Of a stretch of DNA of 64,000 bases, positions 47,801 to 54,651 are shown one piece after another (the stretch's first letter is position 1; the number at the start of each line of letters is the position of its first letter). The stretch lies in contig NC_030811.1 of NCBI RefSeq assembly GCF_001704415.2, forward strand, positions 79,936,069 to 80,000,068, in the 5' to 3' direction. The translations under genes were made by a program, and so were the position numbers. The notes beneath the pieces are model-generated. The model did no database searches, was not told the DNA's origin, and saw only the letters and a list, made by a program, of their open reading frames with translations. Origin of the DNA: Capra hircus. Taxonomy: Eukaryota > Chordata > Mammalia > Artiodactyla > Bovidae.

Positions 47801-48995
47801 GAACAAGAAACTTAGTAATTTGTAATTTTTTAGAATTTTTTAAAATGTTCAGAAATTTCTGAACACTTATTTACACTAGCAGTTACTAACATTTGTATTA
47901 AATATTTGTATTATTTTAGTATATATTTTCATAATTATTTTCAATGTTTATTACAGAGCATTAAAGGGTCTGAAGCACAACTATTTGGTGCCTATTCTTT
48001 GGCTTAATGAGGTTAGTATTTTTATCTATTAGTCACCAAAAATGATAAACATAGAAAAAGCTTTCAAAGTGTGCAAATAGAATATACATGTATAGAATTT
48101 GAAGTTGTATATGTTCCATTACTTATATGAGCGAGTTTATATGTTATTAAATACATAAATATTTTCAGAGAACCAAGCTACACAGAAATATCAAGGTTTA
48201 CATTAGTTTCCAGTGCTTTTATTTCTGGAAGATGAAGTACTTCCTAAAATTTTAGATTATTTTCATAATATGACTAGAAAATATTTTTCTTATCATACTG
48301 CTTGTGCTAGGAAAGAGGTACAGATATATGTAACTCCAAGAACTCACTGTGACTATTATAGTGCTAATAAAAGCAAGTTAAGCTTATAATGAGCAAGTAA
48401 GAATAAATGTCAGCAGTCTATCCAAGTACCTGACAAGATATTTTTAGTACAAATCATGGAGTCCATTAGCCACAGAATTAGGAAAAGGACTGCAGAAATC
48501 TTTAGAGGAAAGAAACTGTTGACCTTTGCCATTTCCCTCTGTCACTAGGAAACATTCTTTGGAAAACTTAAAGATATTTCCATGAGACTGTTGTATAGAT
48601 CAATAAAGTCAGTGCATATAACATGTTCAAGGGAGGAAAATTGTATTTCTCTAAATATTCAACCTTGACATTTATTGCTTTCTTTGATATACAAAAGGAC
48701 TTTCATTGGCTTGTCTTATGAAGATAACTAACACAGTGTTTTCATAAAGGACTGATACAAAAGTGGAGAGTTTTGAGTAACTTGTGAAGCTAATGAAATG
48801 AAATAATGCTAATAGTTATCTTGATTGCAGACTGCCACTATTGGTGATGAGAAGGCAGAAATGTTCAAAAATCAAGTGACTGGAAAAATAAACCTCCTTG
48901 CCCTGATAGAAATGATCTTAATGAGTGTTGGTGCAGTGATATTTATTGCTTTTACAATATCATACTGTGCATGTAGACTGAAGAATGCAAAATAA
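20175..48995 (+). CDS. CD36: CD36-like class B scavenger receptor, 12 coding exons, 472 aa, probable paralogue of CD36
   Basis: Spliced coding sequence: 20175-20294, 27291-27451, 30409-30556, 30979-31158, 35661-35752, 37883-37929, 42088-42157, 44840-45027, 46030-46148, 47311-47384, 47957-48011, 48831-48995. The phases join without a frameshift or internal stop. CD36 proteins are two-pass membrane receptors for long-chain fatty acids, oxidised LDL and thrombospondin. Visible here: N-terminal membrane segment about residues 8-29 after Cys3/Cys7; large ectodomain with Cys243, 272, 311, 313, 322 and 333, the family's three disulphides; C-terminal membrane segment about 440-461; short tail with Cys464/Cys466 and Lys469/Lys472. 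The ATG has A at -3 and G at +4. Oddities: residues 164 and 166 are Asn instead of the ligand-binding Lys, and several glycosylation sequons differ. Family assignment is firm. That this is a paralogue rather than CD36 itself is inferred from the amount of change compared with remembered bovine and human CD36. Confidence 0.93.
20680..20961 (-). mobile_element. BovB 3' end fragment in intron 1
   Basis: Antisense BovB tail flanked by CATGATTT on both sides (near 20672 and 20962). Confidence 0.9.
20970..22690 (-). mobile_element. L1 LINE, antisense, in intron 1
   Basis: Antisense L1 ORF2/3' sequence ('ctcactggtaaccactttgttctc', 'ttcacttagcataatggcatcc', 'ggttgtaacttctttttcatttctgattt'), interrupted by a Bov-tA at 21124-21340. 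Confidence 0.85.
21124..21340 (+). mobile_element. Bov-tA SINE inside the L1
   Basis: Complete SINE from GCTTCCCTGGTGGCTCAG to a GACTCGTGACTAACG end. Confidence 0.88.
23057..23250 (+). mobile_element. Bov-tA SINE in intron 1
   Basis: Starts inside the element at 'cccagcagtaaagaatccgcc'; ends at 'ctggacatgactgagcaac'. Confidence 0.82.
23251..24439. repeat. Intron 1 sequence with a TA/TG microsatellite
   Basis: Alternating (TA)n-(TG)n-(TA)n tract at about 23614-23667. The rest shows nothing recognisable. Confidence 0.6.
24440..26140 (-). mobile_element. BovB LINE in intron 1
   Basis: Antisense BovB from its 3' tail through the reverse transcriptase. The catalytic YADD site is lost to small indels near 25170, and many stops are present. 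Confidence 0.9.
26141..27290. other. Intron 1, 3' part; nothing recognised
   Basis: AT-rich sequence leading to the exon 2 acceptor. Confidence 0.5.
27291..27451 (+). CDS. CD36: CD36-like coding exon 2 (residues 41-94)
   Basis: The acceptor TTTTTCACAG ends at 27290 and the donor GTGAGT starts at 27452. The exon covers the conserved start of the ectodomain, including the LEEGTIAFKNW and VYRQFWIFDVQNP stretches, the sequon Asn79-Ser-Ser (kept) and Thr92 (a reported PKC site in human CD36, kept). Differences from remembered orthologues include Ser42 and the 57-60 stretch AGAN. The last codon, Arg94, is split across intron 2 (27452-30408). Confidence 0.93.
27765..28020 (+). mobile_element. L1 3' end fragment in intron 2
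   Basis: 'gataacaaacaaggacctaccatatagcacagg' block, a short TATATGTGTG tract and an A-rich tail. Confidence 0.8.
28133..28322 (+). mobile_element. MER5A-type hAT element in intron 2
   Basis: 'agtggttctcaaactgtggt' start and 'tttgagaatcacagc' end with the 'aatatctcaggccgcacc' core. Confidence 0.7.
28323..29839. other. Intron 2 sequence; nothing firmly recognised
   Basis: A short MIR/L2-like string ('accaagtaccaggcactgtgg') near 29292 is the only hint. Confidence 0.45.
29840..30320 (-). mobile_element. L2 LINE remnant in intron 2
   Basis: Antisense L2 pattern: 'ctgacctcaggataaaaaactaaac', 'ccaccactctccttactctg', 'ctcatacatgctattttcaac'. Confidence 0.5.
30409..30556 (+). CDS. CD36: CD36-like coding exon 3 (residues 94-143)
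   Basis: The acceptor TTTTTCAG ends at 30408 and the donor GTGAGT starts at 30557. The exon encodes the region containing the thrombospondin-binding (CLESH) segment of CD36. The sequon at 102 found in human and bovine CD36 is destroyed (Asp101-Ile102-Ile103-Thr104), while Asn132-Asp-Thr forms a sequon two residues before human Asn134. Arg116 and Lys118 replace the usual Gln and Asn around PxGA. Intron 3 is only 422 bases. Confidence 0.93.
30979..31158 (+). CDS. CD36: CD36-like coding exon 4 (residues 144-203) with K164N and K166N
   Basis: A T-rich acceptor ending TATAG lies just before 30979 and the donor GTGAGT starts at 31159; the length is exactly 60 codons. In CD36 this exon forms the apical helical bundle, the main entrance for lipid and the site bound by oxidised lipids. 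Phe153 is kept. Codon 164 (31039-31041) and codon 166 (31045-31047) are both AAC, Asn, where CD36 has Lys164 and Lys166; Lys163 is present, as in bovine CD36. Residues 193-195 read Ser-Ile-Pro, so a proline has moved two positions relative to remembered CD36. WGYKDPF is conserved. Confidence 0.93.
31159..32011. other. Intron 4, 5' part; nothing recognised
   Basis: AT-rich sequence between exon 4 and the BovB pair. Confidence 0.5.
32012..33450 (+). mobile_element. BovB LINE, sense arm of an inverted pair in intron 4
   Basis: Sense BovB from the reverse transcriptase to the 3' tail, diverged and with frameshifts; the YADD motif reads YVED near 32685-32700. Confidence 0.9.
33459..33690 (-). mobile_element. 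Bov-tA SINE between the two BovB copies
   Basis: Antisense SINE with an extended 3' CTTGCATGCGTGCTAAGTC end and 'taccactagtgccacctggga' start. Confidence 0.87.
33698..35215 (-). mobile_element. BovB LINE, antisense arm in intron 4
   Basis: Antisense BovB covering nearly the same consensus span as the preceding sense copy. YADD is kept as sequence (34455-34475), but the frame is broken. Confidence 0.9.
35661..35752 (+). CDS. CD36: CD36-like coding exon 5 (residues 204-234)
   Basis: The acceptor TCTCTTCAG ends at 35660 and the donor GTAAGT starts at 35753; the exon ends in phase 2. It encodes the YNNTxDGVYKVF block. Asn205-Asn-Thr is kept, and Thr208 creates an overlapping second sequon, Asn206-Thr-Thr. 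The human sequon at 220 is absent (Asp220, as I remember for cattle too). Arg226 replaces a conserved Ile. A (TG)23 tract begins 19 bases into the following intron. Confidence 0.93.
35771..35816. repeat. (TG)23 microsatellite at the 5' end of intron 5
   Basis: 46 uninterrupted bases of TG starting 18 bases after the exon 5 boundary at 35752. Uninterrupted tracts of this length are usually polymorphic. Confidence 0.97.
36182..36270 (+). mobile_element. BovB 3' tail fragment in intron 5
   Basis: 'ggagttggtgatggacagggaggcctggcgtgctg' to 'gactgagcgactgaactga'; close to consensus, hence probably young. Confidence 0.85.
36271..37882. other. Intron 5, 3' part; nothing recognised
   Basis: AT-rich. 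A (TA)n tract lies at about 37251-37270, and a small direct repeat built on ACCATGGCAAGAC lies at 37031-37075. Confidence 0.5.
37883..37929 (+). CDS. CD36: CD36-like coding exon 6 (residues 234-250)
   Basis: This 47-base exon has an acceptor ending CCTAAG at 37882 and a donor GTAAGA at 37930. It encodes HLSYWPSYCGMINGT. Asn235 of the family sequon is His here, so that site is lost; Cys243 and Asn247-Gly-Thr are kept. Pro240 and Gly244 are unusual compared with remembered CD36. The length matches the corresponding human exon. A Bov-tA SINE sits 13 bases past the donor. Confidence 0.92.
37943..38152 (-). mobile_element. Bov-tA SINE 13 bases past the exon 6 donor
   Basis: Antisense SINE flanked by a perfect 11-base duplication AAGAGCATATG (37932-37942 and 38153-38163). 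The left copy starts at intron position +3. Confidence 0.92.
38747..39127 (-). mobile_element. BovB 3' end fragment in intron 6
   Basis: Antisense BovB tail ending at 'gttcaaaagcatcagtt'; its C-terminal coding part is open over about 120 codons, so it is a fairly young truncated insertion. Confidence 0.9.
39189..39504 (-). mobile_element. Dimeric Bov-tA / Bov-A2-like SINE
   Basis: Two consecutive antisense SINE units, 39189-39386 and 39387-39504, each ending in a '(a)gggaagccc' block, with the second unit lacking the tail part. Confidence 0.8.
39896..40102 (-). mobile_element. Bov-tA SINE in intron 6
   Basis: 'tgtttagtcactaagttctatctgactc' to 'taccactgagccacctgggaagc'. Confidence 0.88.
40220..40432 (-). 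mobile_element. Bov-tA SINE in intron 6
   Basis: A (AAGTG)n run followed by 'tcgctcagtcgtgtccgactc', close to consensus, ending 'gagcaaccagggaag'. Confidence 0.9.
41200..41400 (-). mobile_element. Bov-tA SINE in intron 6
   Basis: 'cacttgctaagttgtgtccgac' to 'taccactgagccacctgggaagcc'. Confidence 0.88.
42088..42157 (+). CDS. CD36: CD36-like coding exon 7 (residues 250-273)
   Basis: The acceptor CTAAATAG ends at 42087 and the donor GTAAGA starts at 42158. The exon encodes GATFPPFIEKTQVLRFFSADICR; Cys272 of the ectodomain disulphide set is retained. Gly251, Thr253, Arg265 and Ala269 differ from the A, S, Q and S usual in CD36. Intron 6 before it is crowded with antisense Bov-tA copies and one BovB fragment. 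Confidence 0.92.
42425..44187 (+). mobile_element. L1 LINE in intron 7
   Basis: L1 ORF2 C-terminal region and 3'UTR ('gaacattacatcctaagataaccag', 'gaagacatacagatgactaataggcatgtg', 'gagaggatgtggaggaaaaggaaccctt'), broken by stops. Confidence 0.87.
44190..44369 (-). mobile_element. Bov-tA SINE in intron 7
   Basis: Antisense SINE next to the L1 tail; ends 'ttaccacctgagccacaagggaagccc'. Confidence 0.85.
44533..44690 (+). mobile_element. Bov-tA SINE just upstream of exon 8
   Basis: Sense SINE starting 'gggcttccctggtggctcaga', truncated at the 3' end; about 150 bases before the exon 8 acceptor. Confidence 0.85.
44840..45027 (+). CDS. CD36: CD36-like coding exon 8 (residues 273-336)
   Basis: The acceptor TGTGTTTAG ends at 44839 and the donor GTATGC starts at 45028. 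The exon encodes the conserved NLKGIPVYRFVLPS stretch and the cysteine cluster Cys311, Cys313, Cys322 and Cys333, all retained. The sequon Asn321-Cys-Thr of CD36 is lost because residue 321 is Asp. Arg298-Val299 replace residues next to FASP. Otherwise very close to bovine CD36 as I remember it. Confidence 0.93.
45265..45450 (-). mobile_element. L1 fragment in intron 8
   Basis: Antisense L1 ORF2 piece ('tttgcaaatattttctcccactc', 'gacggtttccttttctgtgcag'). Confidence 0.65.
45640..45697. repeat. 29-base tandem duplication in intron 8
   Basis: Two near-identical 29-base units (GTAGGTGAxAATAAAGAAAG..AGCCT) that differ at two positions. Confidence 0.9.
46030..46148 (+). CDS. CD36: CD36-like coding exon 9 (residues 336-375)
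   Basis: The acceptor GTTTTTCAG ends at 46029 and the donor GTAAGC starts at 46149. The exon encodes RPVYISLPHFLHASPEIAEP and the PNEEEHSTYLDVEP block, one of the most conserved parts of the CD36/SCARB family. It ends in phase 0 after codon 375. No damaging change is visible. Confidence 0.94.
46268..46460 (-). mobile_element. L1 3' end fragment in intron 9
   Basis: Antisense L1 tail ('gttgatttacaatgccatataattgcagg', 'gagtgtagttccctgtggtatatagtag'). Confidence 0.8.
46461..47310. other. Intron 9, 3' part; nothing recognised
   Basis: AT-rich with a short TGTGTG/CACACA tract at about 47087-47140. Confidence 0.5.
47311..47384 (+). CDS. CD36: CD36-like coding exon 10 (residues 376-400)
   Basis: The acceptor CTCTTTTTAG ends at 47310 and the donor GTGAGT starts at 47385. 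The exon encodes ITGFTLQFAQRLQINMLVKP, the strand-rich segment shared by CD36, SCARB1 and SCARB2. Gln385 replaces the Lys seen in remembered orthologues. Codon 400 is split across a short intron (47385-47956). Confidence 0.93.
47957..48011 (+). CDS. CD36: CD36-like coding exon 11 (residues 400-418)
   Basis: A 55-base exon with an acceptor ending TTACAG at 47956 and a donor GTTAGT at 48012. It encodes ALKGLKHNYLVPILWLNE and includes Asn417 of the conserved Asn-Glu-Thr sequon, completed by the next exon. Confidence 0.92.
48012..48830. other. Intron 11; nothing recognised
   Basis: Unique sequence without interspersed repeats. Confidence 0.5.
48831..48995 (+). CDS. CD36: CD36-like coding exon 12 (residues 419-472 and stop)
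   Basis: The acceptor TTGATTGCAG ends at 48830. The exon encodes TATIGDEKAEMF, the second membrane segment (about 440-461) and the tail with Cys464, Cys466, Lys469 and Lys472, then TAA at 48993-48995. Ala420 and Ala442 replace glycines, and the membrane segment carries several substitutions (Ala453, Ile455, Ile457, Thr460). The stop is directly followed by GTAAGT, a perfect donor, as I also recall for human CD36, so both read-through and spliced 3'UTR forms are possible. Confidence 0.93.
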   Translation, partial: TATIGDEKAEMFKNQVTGKINLLALIEMILMSVGAVIFIAFTISYCACRLKNAK

Positions 48996-49432
48996 GTAAG
49001 TAAAATATATAACAATATATATATGGCTTTAGTAACATTCATTTATATATTACTTGCTATTTCATCAAAAAGGGGTTACAAGTTAGGCTATAAATATTTC
49101 TGCACATGTCTGGCCAACTATCATTTCTGATACGTCCTTGAAGTTTTGAAGCTTAATGAAAATTAAAACATCAATGAATCTGGGAGGAATGGGCTAAAAT
49201 AGGAAATTGTCACATGATGTGTGACAAAGAATATTACACAAAAGCTATATATGTACTTCTTATTTCTAGCTAGTTAATTATATTAAAATTACAGCTAATT
49301 AACAGGTCACTAAGGAAATTTATGTAAAATTGAAGATGGTGGATATTTGAGGAGACTGGAATTTACAAGGGAAGAGAAAATAAAAAGGAAAAGTACATGA
49401 GCTAAAAATTAATGACAAATGAAAACAATAAA
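48996..49432 (+). other. Probable CD36-like 3'UTR (unspliced form)
   Basis: Sequence after the stop resembles the human CD36 3'UTR as I remember it (AAGTAAGTA after the stop, then a GGxTTACAxxTTAGGC-like stretch around 49072-49091). An AATAAA hexamer lies at 49427-49432. The 3' end is not defined by the sequence alone. Confidence 0.5.
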
Positions 49433-50014
49433 TGATAGAGATAAAATAAGATAAAATATGCCACTTTAAAATGAAAATAGCGTATTAATATGAACAGGAT
49501 TGTTGCATATATACATGCTATCCAAAATCACAATGTGCACGACAAATGTGTAATGTGGAAGCCCTAATGAATGATTACAATACATGAGCTTAAATTGAAT
49601 ATAACAGTACAAGAAAACAGAAGACAAACAATGTTTGTAACAAAATTACATTACTCAGAGTTTACAGGAAAAATCAGATAAATACAGACAGATTTGAGTT
49701 TTGGCAAAAACTATAGAGGTGTTTTAAGCCTCTGTGCTTTAGATACTACTGCCCATGCCCTCTTATACACAGAGGAATGAATGCCTGAATGTATCTTCCC
49801 TGAGCCTTTCTTTAATAATCATACATGGCATAGGTGTGACCCATAGTTTCTATCTGCCATCTTTCCAGGAACATCAAAAAATATATACAATCAAATTAAA
49901 AGCAATATACTTGCTATGAAAAACCATAACTTAAAACAAGTCTTGTTACTGTATGCTTCCAATCCAAGCGCGGATTTTAAGTTGTCTTATGTAGAAATTC
50001 TGGAGCTGCTATTG

Positions 50015-50170
50015 ATAATTACTGAGCTTTTAGTATGTGCCAAAGTCATGGTAACGATTTTACACGAATTATCACAGCTATTCCCTAATAATATTTTATG
50101 AGTTTCCAATAAGCAAGGATTCATTATCATCCATTGTAAATTATGGAGTCATTTCTGAAAGTCATAAATT
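50015..50170 (-). mobile_element. MIR SINE
   Basis: Reverse-orientation MIR layout: 'tactgagcttttagtatgtgccaaagtcatgg' followed by 'ttacacgaattatcacag' and an 'aaattatggagtc' remnant. Confidence 0.6.
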
Positions 50171-51403
50171 TAAACAGAGCAAAATTATCCATTTTCAAAG
50201 TGTGATATCAGTCAAAGTGAATGTCAAGAAAAATTAAATGGAAAATTTGGACCAATTTTTTTTTTTTGGATTATGAGATTTTGAGTTTGAGCCTAGGAAG
50301 GCACCTCAATCTTTCTTTCTGATTTCTGTCACTACTTACTAAAAAGAAGACAGGACAATTCTGCCTACAACCCATTTGATAAGAATGTATTCAAAATGCT
50401 AAACTAATACACTCACATCATAACACATAAAGGATATATTGCATCACCTTTAAGACCTGTCATCAGTCTAATAATAATTAAACAAAGTAATCCAATTTAT
50501 ATAATAAACAAAAAGATCATCCACTGAAAATTTAAAATATAATAAAATTTGTTCAAGTGGAAAAACATGCTTTTCAAAATGAAGTACAATAGTGGTAAAT
50601 TTTTTTCTATATTGTTCTCTATTGAAACTACATGAACAATTTCATCAGTGCTTAATGAGCCCTGAACATCAGTTATCATGGTTTTGTACCTGGCTATATG
50701 AAGGCGAAAGACTGAAAACTTCCCAGAGTTCCTTTCTCAACATGTATTAATATACTGCTTTGCCTTAACATCTGATTGTTACAAGGAAAATTACTGCTTT
50801 TTACACAATGACATATCTTTTTTTTTTCTTTTCAGATAGAGAAGAAAATTTTTTATGTAGATTAATTTATTTACTAGATTTAGAAAAATCCCAGATAATA
50901 GATGTTCTTAAACAAACCTCAGTTTTGAATATCACAACAATTATGCCTTTTGGAAGATTTATAGATAATTGAAAAATAAGGAGATGGATGTACTAGAGGG
51001 AATAAAGCAAAGGTGGGAGAGTGAAGGTGTGGTTTTACTCAATGGATCACAAAGAGAACGAGCCAACAGTCTTTTCTAAAGCAGTAGTACATACACAGCT
51101 AAACGGAGGATGGTCTGAAGGGACAGCAAGGAGTGGAAATGCTCATGCAGAGCAGATATAATGAGTGACCCTCCTTATCTGACTGTGTGCAGCTCTTGAG
51201 AGCTGGGGAGGAAACTTCCATGTTCCCTGGAATGGGAAAATAATTGCTTTATCCATAAAATGCATCATAGAATTTTTCTCTCCAGCTTGAGAAATTGGGC
51301 TAATCACTAGAAAATATGACACCTTCAGTACAGAATTTAAACATTACCTGTTTCATTTTTCCACAGCTTTCCAGTAAGTACTTACCTTTCTTTTCCTTTC
51401 CAG

Positions 51404-51600
51404 GAAGCAAATGAGTCTTTGTGCACCAGTTACATCAGGACCATTATTAATATCGACCTACAAAATGAAGATTTAATATGCTTTATTTTTGCAAAATATA
51501 CCTTATAGTTGAATAACTTGTGTCCCTTTTTTTTTTTGCACTGAGCAGTAGCACATTTCAAAGGATTATTAAAATGTCATTAAAATCCATACTTTGAACA
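51404..51600 (+). other. Candidate separate 3'UTR exon of the CD36-like gene
   Basis: A strong polypyrimidine tract and CAG end at 51403, in phase with nothing coding, and the donor GTAAGT sits exactly at the stop codon 2.4 kb upstream. ATTAAA hexamers occur at 51568-51573 and near 51579. Human CD36 has an alternative final 3'UTR exon, so this is a reasonable candidate. No transcript evidence is available here. Confidence 0.35.
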
Positions 51601-51689
51601 ACAACAAAAGCACCTTTTAAAATTCGACATGTTCACAATGGAATGGATTTCAGTTTCTACAGATGTGGCTTGGGTACAATCCAGTATTT

Positions 51690-51783
51690 TTATTTCTCCA
51701 TGGATCTTCCCAACCCAGGGATTGAACCCAGGCCTCCTGCATTACAGATGGATTCTTTACCAGCTGAGCCACCAGGAAAGCCC
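51690..51783 (-). mobile_element. Bov-tA SINE, partial
   Basis: 'ctccatggatcttcccaacccaggg' to 'taccagctgagccaccaggaaagccc'. Confidence 0.87.
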
Positions 51784-54234
51784 AGCTCTTCTGGAAACCT
51801 GAGCTAATTTTCATCTTTCTGCTCAGCTGCATACAGCTTATGCTTGGAAACTTCAGAATGCTGTGCTATTACTAAGAGGTGTAAATGATAATCCAGATAT
51901 TATTGTGCGGAAGATCATCAAGTACATAATGTGCATTCAGAGTTATTTGTTGTAATATTTCTTGCTTTCATAGTCACCCCAGAAAGACTGGTTTCAAACA
52001 TTAAAAGATACTGTTTCTCAAAATCTTGTGCTTTGTGCAATTCCTGTTGTGTCACAAAACATTTGCTCTAGTTTTCTATCTGATTATTCTATCTGAATTT
52101 TTATTTCTTATGAATCTCTATTTCCTTCTGAAATATTATTTCTAAATTCAACCTTAACAAGATTTTTCCTTAGCTAATTTTTGAGCCAGTTTGGGGAAAA
52201 TGAAATAAAAAGATACTTGGCCATGCTTTAGAGTCGCAGGACTTAAAATCTAGATTATGAAGGATCTTTCCTTTTCATTAGATGGCATGTTGGTAGGAAA
52301 CCCTGCTTTCCTCAGCAGGGGTTCACTACTGGTTGAGACCACAAGTCCTCCTAAAAAGGCTCCCCATAGAAAGGAAGATAGACCACATTCTTCTCTGTGT
52401 TTTAAACACAGGTTTATAGCGTAAACTGTTGGTAACTAGTTTGCTTGGATAATAAAATCCAGAATAATTTAGTTTCTTCATGTTAGCTGCCAGGCTAAAC
52501 CCTGAAAACCTCACAATGAGATACCACCAATTCAGAATGATATTTTGAAAATCTGAAGATACTCAAAACGTATTGATGTAATGTCCTTGCATTTAATTGG
52601 GAGGGAAAAAGTAACCTCCCAATGTATGGAAATCTACGAACCAAGACATTCTCTTCAGATACTTAAAAGTCTACTCTCTTTGCATTAGGATATCTGTGAA
52701 CATTCTAGTCTAAGAGAAATACAAAGGAAACTTTACTTCTTAAACTAAGTAGGACTGGATGCTGTATAGTAGAAACTCTTCAAAAGAAGTGGACGAAAAT
52801 TACATATCTACCTCATGGCAAAACTGCATAACCAATCAATAATTCATTTTTAAATTTTCATATAGAAATGCATCCCATTGTATGTAGGTACCAGGAAAAT
52901 GATTTTCACTTATGTGTCTATAGGTAAATACATGCATATTCTAAACCCTATCATTCCTCACCATGCTTTCTCTAAACTCTATATATTAATTATAAAAGGA
53001 ACAAGAACTCATACTCAAACATTACTAAAATACATGAAAAATACCCAATAGAAAATATACTTCCTTTAATACATGAGACATAGATTTTTTACATGAAAAG
53101 TGGATTTGGATGTCTGTATGTTTCTGTGTGAATGTGCGTGTGCTGAGTTGGGAGTGGCATTTTTGAAAATGTATTAAACATGTGACTTGTTTGACCAAGG
53201 CAAAGTGTCAATGTACACATGGATGAATCTTCATTCTTTACTCCATAGAAAATCTGTACTATTTGGTAAAGTGGCACATTTGCATTCTAAAGTATGCTTA
53301 ATCTCTATTAAACTATAGTTGTTCAAAACTGAAGTTCGAAAATGAATAGCATGTGCAAAGGAGTTAACCTAAGTTAGGAATCTATAGCATCTTAAAATGG
53401 GTGTGCGCTGAAAAGAATGTGAAGAAAGAGAACAATCTCCACAACTTTTGGTTTTCAGGAAAAGTAATATAATTTAAAGGAAAAAAAGGTGTAGTAATAA
53501 GGAAAGATGGTTATCCATGAAAATTTGTTCTTGTGAAAATGCTGGATATTTGCATTTGGAATTTTACACATGTATTAATCTGTCTATCATAACCCATTAT
53601 CAACGTCTGAACTATACACTGACCATATTTAGAGCTGGAGTTTGTTGCAGGTGTGTTGCAACGGTCAGTTCAGAGTTTCAGGTTGAAGTTCAATATATCA
53701 GATACACTGTGGCTGCTTTCTCTTTGTCTGCCTCTTCAGGCCCATCTACAACTTTAAATAACCACTCCACTTAAATAATCACTGTCTATTACATAGTTCT
53801 GCATATACAAATGGGATTACCTGTTTGCTTTTCTGAATTATTTGCAGTAAGCTTAGCTAATGAACTAATAAGGAGTTAGTGTTGGATACTGGTATCAAAT
53901 ACATACAGGCATACTCTGCTTTTTCCTTTCCTATCTCAAAGGCAGCTGCGGTTTTAAATATTTGTGAAAATAAAAACTCCCTCTATTAGAAAATGATTTG
54001 CTTTCCATTTGTAATTTTAAATGTGCTTTACTTCAATACTGTTTGATATGCTACTATAATTGTATATTTGCTGTTCTGTCTATATACCAGTTTTGACATA
54101 TTAACTCCTGTTTTCTTTTCCCAACTGTTCTCAGATGCTAGTAAGCTTATATGCAAATATTTCAGAAATGCTCCATTCTACACTCTCAAGAAGAGAACTG
54201 TGACATAGTTAGGGCAGACATAAATGTTTTAAAG
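51784..54234. other. 3' flank of the CD36-like gene; no gene recognised
   Basis: Repeat-poor unique sequence with short chance open frames only. Confidence 0.5.
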
Positions 54235-54362
54235 TCTTGTTTTTTAACTGTGTGAAATCTGAGTCAGATGCATTAGCATTACCTATAAACTTGCTAAAAA
54301 TGCAGAATCTCAGTTGCCAACTCAGACCTACTGAATCAGAACTTGTAGTTTCAAAGGATCCC
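54235..54362 (+). mobile_element. MER5A-like hAT element
   Basis: 'gcattagcattacctataaacttg', 'aaatgcagaatctcag' and 'cctactgaatcagaact' follow the family core. Confidence 0.65.
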
Positions 54363-54365
54363 AAA

Positions 54366-54377
54366 GAGAAAGAGAGA

Positions 54378-54409
<32 letters not shown>

Positions 54410-54411
54410 TA
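54366..54411. repeat. (GA)n / (GAAA)n simple repeat
   Basis: A purine tract of GAGAAAGA units passing into pure GA, next to the MER5A-like element. Confidence 0.95.
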
Positions 54412-54651
54412 AGAAATTGGAAGAGTCCTGATTTAAGAAAGATTGAAACTGAATTACCTGTGTAACAGCTTTATTTGACCTGTTCATGGTAATAGTTTGA
54501 TTTATCACCAGACTGACTAAAAAGATAAAGAGAGCAAAACTACAGAAGTATAATGAGATGAGGGGAAATCCAGCAGACTTTAAAATTTTCTATAAATATT
54601 TCACTAAGTTTTGCCCATTGCTTGTTGAGCTTGTAAATGCTATTTCCAAAT

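Noticed and set aside
20175..48995. Calling the CD36-like locus a pseudogene
   Set aside because: All 11 introns have GT-AG borders with matching phases, there is no in-frame stop, and all structural cysteines are kept.
53517..53774. 85-codon open frame as a small gene
   Set aside because: No family resemblance, no start context or splice structure, AT-rich flank; most likely chance.
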